Source of the DNA: Candidatus Aenigmarchaeum subterraneum SCGC AAA011-O16
GTDB lineage: Archaea > Aenigmatarchaeota > Aenigmatarchaeia > Aenigmatarchaeales > Aenigmatarchaeaceae
Assembly: GCA_000405245.1 (NCBI GenBank)
Contig: ASMQ01000002.1
Span: forward strand, 1 to 47,816
Direction of reading: 5' to 3'
Length of the DNA stretch: 47,816 nt
Positions 1-8,652 of the stretch are shown piece by piece. The first letter of the stretch is position 1. Each line of letters starts with the position of its first letter. A program made the position numbers and the translations under genes. The notes under the pieces are model-generated. The model did not search any database. It was not told where the DNA came from and saw nothing but the letters and a program-made list of their open reading frames with translations.

Positions 1-36
1 GACTCTTTTTTAAATAAACTCGTTCTAAATTAAACT

Positions 37-840
37 ATGATAATTGACGCGCACACACATCTTGATGATGTAATGCATACTGGTTTTCCTACAAACAAAC
101 GTTTGAAACTTTTATTGCAAACAATGAAAAAACATAAAATAGATCATGCTTTAGTTCTTGCAGACATTGAGCTAATACCAAAAGAGAAAACTTTAACCAA
201 TGAAGAAATTCTAAGACTGATTAAACCATATCCACAGCTGCATCTGGTTGGAAAAGTTCCTTTCACTCTATGCCAAAATCCTGCATATATAAAACAAATT
301 AGAGATTCGGTAGAGTCAAAGGAAATGATTGGAATAAAACTCTATCCCGGATACGAACCTTTCTATCCCAATGATCCAAGATACAATAATGTTTACAATA
401 TTTGCGAGGAATTTAATGTACCTGTCATGCTTCATAGCGGCGACGTGATGGAAAAAGGTAACCTTAAATATGCGCAACCTTTGCATATTGACGAGGTGGC
501 AAGTAATCGGCCGAAATTAAAAATAATTATTTGCCATATGGGAAATCCTTGGACGCTTGACACTGCAGCTGTCACATTTAAAAACGAGAACGTTTATACA
601 GATATGTCTGGTTTATTCTATCAAAAGTTAGACCAAGGAATGAAATTGTTTTTGGAAAGAAAGATAGAAGAGTTTGTTCATTGGAATGTTAAAGGGGAAA
701 AATTGATCTTTGGTAGCGATTGGCCGATTTCTGATGTAGGAGACACAATAAAGTTAATAGTAGATGACAAAAATTTATCTTCTAAGGATAAGAAACTAAT
801 TTTTAGTGGCAACGTCAAGAAACTATTTAAGATTGAATGA
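37..840 (+). CDS. Amidohydrolase (Amidohydro_2-type metal-dependent hydrolase)
   Basis: This 267-residue protein looks like a TIM-barrel metal-dependent hydrolase of the amidohydrolase-2 group. The N-terminus MIIDAHTHLDD carries the HxH metal ligands, a mid-protein VMLHSGD and an IIICHMGNP segment supply later histidines, and LIFGSDWPISD near the C-terminus holds the usual metal-binding Asp. No signal peptide is visible, so it is probably cytoplasmic. The substrate cannot be read from the sequence; relatives include decarboxylases and lactone or amide hydrolases. The next gene follows after 14 bases on the same strand, so the pair is probably co-transcribed. Confidence 0.85.
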   Translation: MIIDAHTHLDDVMHTGFPTNKRLKLLLQTMKKHKIDHALVLADIELIPKEKTLTNEEILRLIKPYPQLHLVGKVPFTLCQNPAYIKQIRDSVESKEMIGIKLYPGYEPFYPNDPRYNNVYNICEEFNVPVMLHSGDVMEKGNLKYAQPLHIDEVASNRPKLKIIICHMGNPWTLDTAAVTFKNENVYTDMSGLFYQKLDQGMKLFLERKIEEFVHWNVKGEKLIFGSDWPISDVGDTIKLIVDDKNLSSKDKKLIFSGNVKKLFKIE

Positions 841-854
841 TAGAATAACTAAAT

Positions 855-1730
855 ATGGAAAAGCCTTATCTTGGTGTAATTTGCACCCCTTATGGTAATG
901 GAACCGAAAGGCATCTCTTTCCAATACTTCAGGAAAAGTTTAACGTTGTTCTATTTCCTGTGCAGAAAGACATAGATTATGAAAACTTGAGAAGACAAGC
1001 TAAAAATTTACGTGTTGTTCTAAACACCGCAATGGATATGCCAAATACATATGATGCGGAAGAAATGGTTAAAACATTTGAAGGAATGGGAAAAAGGGTA
1101 ATAGACTCTTCAAAATCATTTTACTATAAAGAAGATAAGTGGTTATTCTACCAAACTTGTTTAAAGCATAGATTACCAACTCCAATTACATGGTATGTTC
1201 CAAGAAATATTGATGCATTTAAAGCGAGCTTGAAAACAATCATTAAGGAGGGGCCGATTGTATTCAAAGGTGTTTTTTCTGACAGTGGCAGAGCCGTTAA
1301 AAGAGCTATGAACTATCAAGAGGCTTTGCATGTCATAAAGACTTTAAGAAAGAAAATAGGCTTGATGCCGGTTATTGCTCAAAGATACATCCCACATGGA
1401 AATATTAGTTATCGTGTTACTTTGGCCGGAGATAGAATCATACAGGCGATAGTTAAGTATGGAAAGAATTGGAAAGAAGGAAAACTCTTCTGGAAAAATG
1501 AAAAATATAGAAAATTTAAACCCGATAAGAAATTAGCTGACCTATGCAGAAAAACCGTAAAGGGTTTTGGCTTGGAATGGTGCGGAATTGATCTGTTGAA
1601 AGACAAGAAAGGGAATTGGAACATCATTGAAGTCAATAGTGGTCCTAGTATGGATTTTGTGCTTAGTGACATGAAAAGAGCTGACAGAGAATTAACAGAA
1701 TATTTGGTCCATGTGAATAATCAAAAATAA
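855..1730 (+). CDS. ATP-grasp domain protein (RimK-like ligase)
   Basis: The 291-residue protein has the layout of an ATP-grasp carboxylate-amine ligase. An N-terminal pre-ATP-grasp part carries GVICTPYGNGTERHLF, a middle part binds ATP (GPIVFKGVFSDSGRAVK), and the C-terminus has GIDLLKDKKGNWNIIEVNSG, where the Glu and Asn are the typical magnesium ligands. Such enzymes join a carboxylate to an amine using ATP, as in RimK or lysine-biosynthesis LysX, but nothing here points to one substrate. It follows the amidohydrolase by 14 bases. A small-molecule modification pathway is possible for the pair, but that is inference. Confidence 0.8.
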   Translation: MEKPYLGVICTPYGNGTERHLFPILQEKFNVVLFPVQKDIDYENLRRQAKNLRVVLNTAMDMPNTYDAEEMVKTFEGMGKRVIDSSKSFYYKEDKWLFYQTCLKHRLPTPITWYVPRNIDAFKASLKTIIKEGPIVFKGVFSDSGRAVKRAMNYQEALHVIKTLRKKIGLMPVIAQRYIPHGNISYRVTLAGDRIIQAIVKYGKNWKEGKLFWKNEKYRKFKPDKKLADLCRKTVKGFGLEWCGIDLLKDKKGNWNIIEVNSGPSMDFVLSDMKRADRELTEYLVHVNNQK

Positions 1731-1737
1731 ACGACAG

Positions 1738-2032
1738 CTAGACTGATTTCAATAATTTTATAGCATCCTGTTTCGTAAGCTTTTCTTCTTGGCATTCTAT
1801 TAAATATTTATAGGACTTCTTCGGCCTGTATATTTTCCATTTTTTTATCAAAACCTTTTCTGTCATCTTTTTATTTTTGTCGAAGAAGAATGCGTCAATA
1901 TCGAAGTTCATGAATGGCGTCCATATAGTCCACTGTCTTTCACTAGGCATTATGAACAACATTGCTCCGCTCTTTCTGAACATCAAAACCCAAAGATCTT
2001 TGAATCATTGTATTAGCTATCCTGATTTTCAT
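1738..2032 (-). pseudogene. DUF192 family protein, interrupted by a one-base frameshift
   Basis: Two overlapping reading frames together make one DUF192 protein of about 98 residues. An ATG at 2030-2032 gives MKIRIANTMIQRSLG. The neighbouring frame continues with LMFRKSGAMLFIMP, then FDIDAFFFDKNKKM and YKYLIECQEEKL to the stop at 1738. The join falls in a run of four A on the + strand at 1985-1988 (TTTT in the gene); with three T the sequence reads RSLGLMFRKSG, matching the usual DUF192 GLMFR motif. A TATA-like box sits at 2054-2066, the right distance for a leaderless message starting at the ATG. The interruption could be a real mutation, a sequencing error or a programmed shift. DUF192 function is not well defined. 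Confidence 0.75.
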
Positions 2033-2053
2033 AGAATCAGTATGCTTTCTAGA

Positions 2054-2066
2054 TTTATATTTATAA
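2054..2066 (-). promoter_or_regulatory. TATA box for the DUF192 gene
   Basis: On the minus strand this reads TTTATAAATATAA and lies 22-34 bases before the ATG at 2032. That is the spacing of an archaeal TATA box for a leaderless transcript. It is one reason to accept 2032 as the real start of the broken DUF192 gene. Confidence 0.55.
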
Positions 2067-2102
2067 AGAGTTGGCTTTATCGTATCATGTTATTAAATTT
2101 AT

Positions 2103-3197
2103 CTAATCTAGAAAGTCTTGATTTTTAATCTTCTCAGGAAGGTATTTCTCAGAAGTGAACGTTATCCCCTTTGTGACCAAGGCATCCAGTTCAACTTTTC
2201 CTTTTAATTCTTTCATCAATTGGAATTGTTTTTGCCATTCCTTTTTGTTTTTAAACCAATCATATTTAGAAAGTTCGTCCAGTCTTTTTAAGTCAACGTC
2301 TTTGAATTTTATGATGTGCCTTTTTAAATCATATTTTACAACATCATCTCCTGTCAAACCCAAAAACTTTGCTCCGGGAATTGCTAGTCTCTCTGAGATG
2401 TGAGCTAATGCTATTGAGCCTGTTTTCAAAACAGAATAAATGTAAAATCCCCAAGGATCAAAATCTGTTAATACATATATTGGCAGACCGAGTTCGCTGT
2501 TCATTCTTTTCAGCAATCTTCTGATTCCTCTTGTTGCCTGACCCTGAGAAGCTATGATTACACATTTCAATTTATCCCAGACTCTGTCCTCATGAAGCCT
2601 TTCCCATGCTGCGGCTTTCTCCATATAGACTATAAACTTTGCGTCGACCTTCTTGAACTCTATGTCTTCTGTATTGGAAGGGATTGCCCATCCACCCGAT
2701 CCAAGTTTTGACCAATCGATTAGATCGCCCTTATCTTTAATTACAATTCTGCCAGCAGCAGCTCCATTCTTGTTTGCATTGACGTGCAACTGCTCTCTAA
2801 GGAGACCGGTTATCAATTCCAAATCTTCTATTGCTTTGTTAGACTCAACTTGCTCGTCAACAATATCGATGTTTGTTCCAGGCAAAGTCCTTCTCATCGC
2901 ATAGAAAACTTCTCTCAGGCTGATGTGCTTATTCACATCTAAGAGTTCTTTTGCTAACGCAGCAACTTCAGCTGTCTGTGTAAATTTTCTGACATGAGCG
3001 ACATTAAAGAAATATCTCTTTGAAGTTTTGCTTCCCATCGAAAGCATTTTTGTTTTAGTATTGTAGGAAACATTCGATAAGGTTCTTATAGGGACATCTA
3101 AAGTAGGATTCTTACCACTATCAATGTCGCTCAGAATGTTTGTTCCTAATTCTTTAATCTTCTGTTTCGGGTCTGTTTCCTTCTTCATTCTTTTCAC
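2103..3197 (-). CDS. top6A: DNA topoisomerase VI subunit A
   Basis: This is the 364-residue cutting subunit of the type IIB topoisomerase, related to Spo11. The 5Y-CAP winged-helix part has SLREVFYAMRR; Tyr99 is the expected nucleophile that forms the 5'-phosphotyrosine link. The Toprim part has Glu193 (YMEK) and the DxD pair Asp245 and Asp247 in YVLTDFDPWG for magnesium. Length is normal for archaeal Top6A. The gene overlaps the end of top6B by 44 bases, implying translational coupling. Met4 at 3188 is a possible alternative start. It partners with Top6B to relax and decatenate DNA with ATP. Confidence 0.97.
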   Translation of the reverse strand: MKRMKKETDPKQKIKELGTNILSDIDSGKNPTLDVPIRTLSNVSYNTKTKMLSMGSKTSKRYFFNVAHVRKFTQTAEVAALAKELLDVNKHISLREVFYAMRRTLPGTNIDIVDEQVESNKAIEDLELITGLLREQLHVNANKNGAAAGRIVIKDKGDLIDWSKLGSGGWAIPSNTEDIEFKKVDAKFIVYMEKAAAWERLHEDRVWDKLKCVIIASQGQATRGIRRLLKRMNSELGLPIYVLTDFDPWGFYIYSVLKTGSIALAHISERLAIPGAKFLGLTGDDVVKYDLKRHIIKFKDVDLKRLDELSKYDWFKNKKEWQKQFQLMKELKGKVELDALVTKGITFTSEKYLPEKIKNQDFLD

Positions 3198-4785
3198 CTT
3201 TGGTTCCTTCCTCTATTATTTCTTGGGCAGCCTCTTCTATAACTTTTCCTTTTTTAAGCATCGCTTCCAATTTTGTCTGTATTCTGTCTTTCGACGCTCC
3301 GGTTATTTTTGAGATCGCTTCAGAAATTTCTTTAATATAACTTTCGAACAGACTCTGTCTATTTCTAGCTTCTATCAGTCTTCTCTTTCCGGAGATGTAT
3401 TTTCCCAGCTTCCTACCTGCATCCTGTAAAGCCAATTTTAATTCTTTAACAATCTCTGGGTATTTTGCTATCGCTTGCTTTCCTTCAGAAGTATATGGAA
3501 CCCAGACACTTGCAAAATGAATCAGAATTGCCAACTGTCCGGCTGGAAGTTGACCCGAAGATTGAGAAAAATTATATCTTCTCCAGTCAACGTCTTGTGT
3601 CGCCTCTGTTAAAGCGCAGTCACTCTGATTATAAAGCAAAGGAACTTTATTTGCAAGCCTAAACAATTGAGCCTGCTGGTCTGAAGGAAGATTTCCTCCA
3701 AATCCTAAAGCGCACTCTACCATGAAAGGATTTCCCCTGTAAACACTCGCCGGTCTTGTCACAGCAACAGCAAATTCTGCTCCGGTCTCTTTTTTCAAAC
3801 CCTCTGCTAGAAGACTCTCCCCCAAAGGAGACAGACAATCCGTTGGTGGAGCAATAAGTTTGACGCTCTGCATAGCTCTGTGCAACTTTTCAATCTCTTC
3901 ATGTGTCAGATTCTGTGGTTTTGTATTTGAATTTACTTTTGCTATTTTGCATATTTGTATGGCAGAATTCTTCCCAACCCTAGAAAAATCACTGGTCAAA
4001 AATGTTGAAACGTTTCTTGTTTTTGTATACTGAAGCATTCTTCGAAGGATTCCCAACTCGACTCCGTATGGATGAGGTTTTATTTCTTTAGGTTGCTTCG
4101 GAACTTCTTTTGTAACTCTTTCGAATGTGAATTTACCGTTAGGCCCGTTAAAAATAATTTTTGCATAAGGGTTAGCCATTGCTGTCTGTTTCAAATATTC
4201 TAAAACAGACTGTCCCTTCTCTATGTACCTTCCCTCAACTTCCAATTCTATTCTGACGCCGGTCCATTTATCCGAAGTTTTTTCTGTCGAATCGGAAAGT
4301 ATGTGAGGCTGATTCTTCACAGTATCTATGACCAACTCATAAGTATGAGTATCCTTGCCGGTCGAAGAAATTATTTTTGCAGGTTTCCCTGTTGTTAGTT
4401 GTGCATACAGGATTGCTCCGCTTGCTCCTATACCCTGAGTACCTCTACCTTGAACAAGCCTGTGGAACTTTGTACCGTACAGAAGCTTTCCAAAAGCCAT
4501 TGCCAACTTGTCCTTTACAATCCCAGGTCCGTTATCTTCGACAACAATCTTATATCTGCTTTCAGACAGCTCTTTCAAATTGACTTTGATGTCAGGAAGA
4601 GTCCTAGCTTCGTTGCATGCATCAAGGCTGTTGTCTACTAGTTCTTTCACGACAGTTATCAAAGCCTTAGTCGTATTTTCATAGCCCAATAAGTGTCTGT
4701 TCTTTTCAAAAAATTCAGCTATAGAAATCTCTCTAAACTCTCCTGCTAGCTGTTCCGCATCTTTTGCATAAGTTTTGTCTGCCAT
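3154..4785 (-). CDS. top6B: DNA topoisomerase VI subunit B
   Basis: The 543-residue ATPase subunit of topoisomerase VI belongs to the GHKL fold. The N box (LVDNSLDACNEA), VVEDNGPGI and the glycine-rich lid RGTQGIGASGAILYA are all present. A helix-two-turn-helix region and the transducer domain follow, with SSGQLPAGQLAILIHFASV near the position of the switch lysine loop. The C-terminal 50 residues are charged and Glu/Lys-rich. Its ATG shares one base with the stop codon of the KH-domain gene upstream (TAATG), and its 3' end overlaps top6A, so all three are translated from one message. Confidence 0.97.
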   Translation of the reverse strand: MADKTYAKDAEQLAGEFREISIAEFFEKNRHLLGYENTTKALITVVKELVDNSLDACNEARTLPDIKVNLKELSESRYKIVVEDNGPGIVKDKLAMAFGKLLYGTKFHRLVQGRGTQGIGASGAILYAQLTTGKPAKIISSTGKDTHTYELVIDTVKNQPHILSDSTEKTSDKWTGVRIELEVEGRYIEKGQSVLEYLKQTAMANPYAKIIFNGPNGKFTFERVTKEVPKQPKEIKPHPYGVELGILRRMLQYTKTRNVSTFLTSDFSRVGKNSAIQICKIAKVNSNTKPQNLTHEEIEKLHRAMQSVKLIAPPTDCLSPLGESLLAEGLKKETGAEFAVAVTRPASVYRGNPFMVECALGFGGNLPSDQQAQLFRLANKVPLLYNQSDCALTEATQDVDWRRYNFSQSSGQLPAGQLAILIHFASVWVPYTSEGKQAIAKYPEIVKELKLALQDAGRKLGKYISGKRRLIEARNRQSLFESYIKEISEAISKITGASKDRIQTKLEAMLKKGKVIEEAAQEIIEEGTKGEKNEEGNRPETED

Positions 4786-5267
4786 TACAATCTCGACCTC
4801 TGTAAAAATTTATAGACTGTCGCATGCATCGCCCCATGTATTATCATATGTATTGCCTCTTTTGCAATTTGTATTTGCTCATATGTACCAATTATTGATA
4901 TCGTTCTACCGTAAACAGAGACCGCTGCTCCGGAACACTCTTCTATCAAAAATCTTGTCTTGCCTCCTGTCCCTATCACTCGCGATTTAATTATCTTGGC
5001 TTTCCTTTCGGTAAAATCCTTTAATTCTATCATCTCTAACTGCTCATTTTCGTCGAAAAGTCTGAACGCTCTTGCAGGTGAAAAGCCTCTGGTAATGGCT
5101 TTAATTATGGTTTTTGCCTGATAGGCTTCTAGCCCTTCCCCCTCAACTTCAACCGCGTTATCTGAAAAAGATAACTTCACACTCAATCTATTTTCAATCG
5201 TCTCCCTCGCCCTTTTATCCTTTACGACCCTGATTCTTTCTTCGGGAATTAAAATGACTTCTTTCAT
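4785..5267 (-). CDS. KH-domain RNA-binding protein, Dim2/Pno1/Krr1-like
   Basis: This 160-residue protein contains two KH-like units. The second has the hallmark stretch SRVIGTGGKTRFLIEE, with the GxxG RNA-binding loop, followed by GAAVSVYGRTISIIG and the C-terminal HGAMHATVYKFLQ. That is the Dim2/Pno1 signature of small-subunit ribosome biogenesis. In archaea, Dim2 is thought to bind near the 3' end of 16S rRNA, often with RIO1 and aIF1A close by, and that order is seen here. The stop overlaps the top6B start by one base. I am sure of the family and less sure of the precise orthologue. Confidence 0.9.
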   Translation of the reverse strand: MKEVILIPEERIRVVKDKRARETIENRLSVKLSFSDNAVEVEGEGLEAYQAKTIIKAITRGFSPARAFRLFDENEQLEMIELKDFTERKAKIIKSRVIGTGGKTRFLIEECSGAAVSVYGRTISIIGTYEQIQIAKEAIHMIIHGAMHATVYKFLQRSRL

Positions 5268-5283
5268 ATTGTTCGCCTAGAGT

Positions 5284-6021
5284 TTAAAAAGATTTTCCAG
5301 TAATTTTCTCGTAAATCTCCCTCTCGCTGGTTTTGACGCCGAACTTCCTAAAAAATCTGTCAATATTTCTGATGCCTTTCCTTAAAAACATGTCTGAATT
5401 TGGGTGCTCTAGTAATACTGCCTGTGAAAAGTCTATGATAACTGGTTTGTCATTCCAAACTAAAATATTATACTCAGAAAGATCTGCATGGACCAGTCTT
5501 GCCTTTTTATAAAGAATTTGTAAGTTTTCCACAGTTTCTTCTAAAAAATTCTCAGGATTCTCAGGTTTTATATCAGTCAATCTTGGAGCAGCTGTAAACC
5601 CTTCTCCAATAAACTCCATTACAAGAACGTTATTAAAAAAAGCAATTGGTTTTGGGCAGGAAACTCCAGCCTCAGTCGCAATACTTAAGTTTCTGAACTC
5701 CTTCTTACACCATGCAAGGACAACACTCTTTTTATCCCTTTTTATTTTAGAAAATCTAGGATCGCCGATAAGATACTGTTCCATTCTATTGAAGTTTGAA
5801 GCTCCAATTGCATAAACTTTTACTGCAACCTTTTTTTTATCTTGGCCTTCCGCAATTAGGACGTTCGATTCTTTCCCTTGTTTTATTGTTCCGTAAAGTA
5901 TTTTTATGTAACCCTTATTCGAAAGCCGATAAAGATTTAGCAAAGTGTATTCGTCTAAGAATCCACCAAAAATTTTTCTCTGATTAGGGTCTTTGAACTG
6001 CCTTCCGATATCCCATGGCAT
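5284..6021 (-). CDS. rio1: RIO1-type serine/threonine protein kinase
   Basis: This is a 245-residue atypical kinase used in late 40S/30S maturation. The P-loop reads TIKQGKESNVL, the ATP-binding lysine is Lys68 (AVKVY), the catalytic loop is VHADLSEYN (Asp180, Asn185) and the metal loop is IIDFSQAV (Asp197). The combination of DLSEYN and SQAV favours RIO1 over RIO2. The N-terminus is shorter than in many RIO1 proteins. It lies between aIF1A and the Dim2-like KH gene, both linked to small-subunit assembly. Confidence 0.93.
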   Translation of the reverse strand: MPWDIGRQFKDPNQRKIFGGFLDEYTLLNLYRLSNKGYIKILYGTIKQGKESNVLIAEGQDKKKVAVKVYAIGASNFNRMEQYLIGDPRFSKIKRDKKSVVLAWCKKEFRNLSIATEAGVSCPKPIAFFNNVLVMEFIGEGFTAAPRLTDIKPENPENFLEETVENLQILYKKARLVHADLSEYNILVWNDKPVIIDFSQAVLLEHPNSDMFLRKGIRNIDRFFRKFGVKTSEREIYEKITGKSF

Positions 6022-6051
6022 GCTTATCTTTTAAGAGTAGAGCCTTAAAAA

Positions 6052-6369
6052 CTAATCAATACTCAGCTTATTGATATAACCTTTCCTTTTTAACCAATTG
6101 GACTGAGTTCTCGTGTACCTCCAAACGACATCTGCTCTTTCATTGCTTTGAACTTTCCAAGGCTTTACAAGAACAATGTCCCTTACTCTAATCCAAACTC
6201 TCTTTACAATTTTTCCAGGAATTCTGCCGACTCTAGTAAGACCGTCATCGCATTCTACAGAAAGCCTTCCGGCACCTAGCATAGCAACAACCACTCCAAA
6301 AATCTCTCCATGCTGTGGCAACCTAATTCTTGCTATCTCTTCCTGCTCTTGTGAAATTTCTTCTGACAT
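6052..6369 (-). CDS. eif1a: Translation initiation factor aIF-1A
   Basis: This 105-residue S1/OB-fold protein is the archaeal counterpart of eIF1A and bacterial IF1. EIFGVVVAMLGAGRLSVECDDGLTRVGRIPGK is the OB core (shown here as its key run: GAGRLSVECDDG), followed by RVWIRVRDIVLVKPW. It binds the A site of the small subunit and promotes start selection. The usual acidic C-terminal tail is short. It lies 30 bases upstream of rio1 in a run of translation and ribosome-assembly genes. Confidence 0.95.
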   Translation of the reverse strand: MSEEISQEQEEIARIRLPQHGEIFGVVVAMLGAGRLSVECDDGLTRVGRIPGKIVKRVWIRVRDIVLVKPWKVQSNERADVVWRYTRTQSNWLKRKGYINKLSID

Positions 6370-6401
6370 GTCTATGAGAATAGGCTTTGAGGTTTAAATA
6401 T

Positions 6402-6950
6402 CTAATATCTGGCAACAATCACTGTTCTGTAAATTTCTTTTCCATCTCTTTTTGTGACAAGCTTGTAGCTCTTTTTGATTTCAAATTTCATGTCCTTCAA
6501 GATTTTTGCCAGTTTGTTTGCAATTGATTTGCTTCCGATGTAAAGATTAATCCCTTCCTTTATCTTTTCAATTCTGAAATATGCTCCGGTCCTATCAGAG
6601 TGTTTGCTGACTACTTTATCTATAAAATCTAAAATATCCTCTGGAAACTCTCCTCTAAGCTGTAATATTGCTTCGTAATAGCCTCCAAACTTCCTAGAGC
6701 AATCCGGGCATTGTGTGTTTTCAAACGTTAGATCTATTTTTCCCATTTTAACATTTTCGCGAATGTTTCCAATATCCTTTGTCCATTTGTTCCTGTAATT
6801 CATTTTTCCACATATCTTGCAAATCTTTAATACCAGCTTCTTTTTTTCCAGTGGAAATTTTTTAGAATAACAATCTTCACAGTAGCCATTTATTAGTTTC
6901 TCGGTTTCTTTACCGCATAAAAAGCAAAATTTCTTTTTCATCCAAATCAA
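6402..6950 (-). CDS. nmd3: NMD3-like zinc protein, short form
   Basis: At 182 residues this is a short NMD3 homologue. Two zinc-binding units are visible: CFLCGKE...CEDC near the N-terminus and CKICGKM...CPDCSRKFGGYYEAILQLRG in the middle, the latter being the most recognisable NMD3 stretch. Eukaryotic NMD3 exports the 60S subunit; the archaeal role is unclear but presumably concerns the large subunit. Full archaeal NMD3 proteins are often near twice this length, so C-terminal domains are missing. The start overlaps the stop of the pilin-like gene upstream by four bases (ATGA), tying the pilus cluster to this translation group. Confidence 0.85.
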   Translation of the reverse strand: MIWMKKKFCFLCGKETEKLINGYCEDCYSKKFPLEKKKLVLKICKICGKMNYRNKWTKDIGNIRENVKMGKIDLTFENTQCPDCSRKFGGYYEAILQLRGEFPEDILDFIDKVVSKHSDRTGAYFRIEKIKEGINLYIGSKSIANKLAKILKDMKFEIKKSYKLVTKRDGKEIYRTVIVARY

Positions 6951-8164
6951 TATAGATACCAGAATATAAAGTCTACCTCTGGGTTCTCTGGCATATCACA
7001 GCATAGGTCCACAAAAAATGGAACTGATATGGTATTATTTTTCTGTACCTGCTCTTTTAAAAACCATCGCTCCGCTCCACTTGCTACAGCGGCCTTAACT
7101 AAAGTTCTATATTCGTCGCTCCATGGAAAGTTCGAAATCCATATAGCAGTTCCATTTCTGGTTGCTCCAGCGACGTTACTAGGACTTGCGACTCTAAAAA
7201 GCAGATTATTCAATTTATAGTGCACAACATTATCTTCTGAAAAATCTCTGAAAACAAAATTCTTATCCAATGGTTGAAATTCAGCACTCTTGAGATTGAA
7301 TATCTTTTTTACTTTGAATGTATAGGTGTTCCCGTCAGGTCCTATCCTAGTAAATGTGTCGCCTTCTTTTTTTCTTCCAGAAACGTCTTGTATTTCGACA
7401 AAAAAATTGCCACCAACTCTAGTTATGTTCACCACTTTCTTGTCTTCCCAAATATACCAATAACCCCAGCTTTTCCCCGGATCATTGGCATAATCATCCG
7501 GTGTCTGAATGTCAAAACCAAAACCTAAGAAATACCTAGAGATCGAATCGTCACTGTAATCTAAATTGTATTTTTTTAATCGCAAAAAATCTTTTGTGAA
7601 GGTTCCGGTAGTCGTTAGCCCGAAAATAAAATTGAAATCCGTATTGGTTGTGCTGATTGTATCATTTACCGCGACTATTGTTTTTCCAGAGCTCATTAGG
7701 TTCAGCAACTTTGATTTGTAAGGTTCTCCGTAATTTGTTTGGTCCACCAAAATTATTGTATCATACTTGTCTAAATTATCTGTCAAAATGTCCACTTGTG
7801 TTACAGAAAATTTTATTTTCCTCCCATTTACAAATACATCGGTCAACAAACTGTTCACGTAAGCACAGTTTAGTTGACACGCAACTTTGATGTTGTTGTT
7901 CGGTGTTCCAGAAACAAATATTCCGTAATCAACGTTTGGTGGCTTAAGTTTATTGATTTTATTAAAAGTGTTATCAGAATCATTTAGCAATCTCATTATG
8001 TCTCCGCTGTTATCCAAAGCATAAAAAATATTTTTTCCTAATTCAATGAGGTCAGACTTACCCCATTGTGTTTTTGTGGTCTGCAAGGTCAGAAAACTTC
8101 CTAGAATCAGTGCTACTAAAATTCCTGCTACAGCAACTTCTAAAAGATAAATAAAACCTTTCAA
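6947..8164 (-). CDS. Large pilin-like protein of the type IV pilus cluster
   Basis: This 405-residue protein starts MKGFIYLLEVAVAGILVALILGS, a class III prepilin-type signal: KG, then a hydrophobic helix with a Glu inside it. The rest is probably outside the cell. Part of it (about residues 85-185) includes DKYDTIILVDQTNYGEP and SSGKTIVAVND, which resembles a Rossmann-like or GATase-like fold of the kind seen in surface proteins. The C-terminus ends in CCDMPENPEVDFIFWYLY. It is last in the pilus series and overlaps nmd3 by four bases. It may be a minor pilin or tip protein; that is inference from position and size. Confidence 0.7.
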   Translation of the reverse strand: MKGFIYLLEVAVAGILVALILGSFLTLQTTKTQWGKSDLIELGKNIFYALDNSGDIMRLLNDSDNTFNKINKLKPPNVDYGIFVSGTPNNNIKVACQLNCAYVNSLLTDVFVNGRKIKFSVTQVDILTDNLDKYDTIILVDQTNYGEPYKSKLLNLMSSGKTIVAVNDTISTTNTDFNFIFGLTTTGTFTKDFLRLKKYNLDYSDDSISRYFLGFGFDIQTPDDYANDPGKSWGYWYIWEDKKVVNITRVGGNFFVEIQDVSGRKKEGDTFTRIGPDGNTYTFKVKKIFNLKSAEFQPLDKNFVFRDFSEDNVVHYKLNNLLFRVASPSNVAGATRNGTAIWISNFPWSDEYRTLVKAAVASGAERWFLKEQVQKNNTISVPFFVDLCCDMPENPEVDFIFWYLY

Positions 8165-8168
8165 TCAA

Positions 8169-8627
8169 TCACCATAATTCTATTGTCATATTTCCATAGT
8201 CCCCATCAATGAAGACAAACTTTGTTACCACAGCTTTAATAGATACTTGACTCAGGAATCCGCAAAACAAAATTTTATTAGTGGAATTACGAATCTCCAA
8301 TCTATAACTTCCTAGATTTAGATTATCTAAAAGTGTGCAGGAGCTGTTCAAAGCTAAGATTTTTTTTGTTGAAATTTTGTTGATTTCGTCAGGATAGGAG
8401 AGGCCAATGATTTTGACTTGAGCCGGATTATTTTCCCAATCAGGAGGGCTTCCACTACTTTCAGCTAAAGAGTTTAAGGTCGCTATGCCTTTAGCTCTTA
8501 ATGTATCTATTAGAGCATCAGAGATATTTGTTGTGAATGCTACATTGATCTGTGTTGCGATGAAAAATATTATCAGACCAAAAACAACAAGACCAAAGAT
8601 AAAATCTATTTTCATTTGGCCAATCAT
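8169..8627 (-). CDS. Pilin-like small membrane protein
   Basis: The 152-residue protein starts MIGQMKIDFIFGLVVFGLIIFFIATQI: a short polar lead, then one hydrophobic helix, as in archaeal pilin-like proteins. The processing motif is less clear than in its neighbours. Two cysteines (CTLL and FCGF) could form a disulfide in the outer part. It lies four bases upstream of the 405-residue protein and 25 bases downstream of the second platform protein. I call it part of the pilus set by position and topology. Confidence 0.65.
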   Translation of the reverse strand: MIGQMKIDFIFGLVVFGLIIFFIATQINVAFTTNISDALIDTLRAKGIATLNSLAESSGSPPDWENNPAQVKIIGLSYPDEINKISTKKILALNSSCTLLDNLNLGSYRLEIRNSTNKILFCGFLSQVSIKAVVTKFVFIDGDYGNMTIELW

Positions 8628-8652
8628 AATAAATTATTCTTTAACTTCTTAT

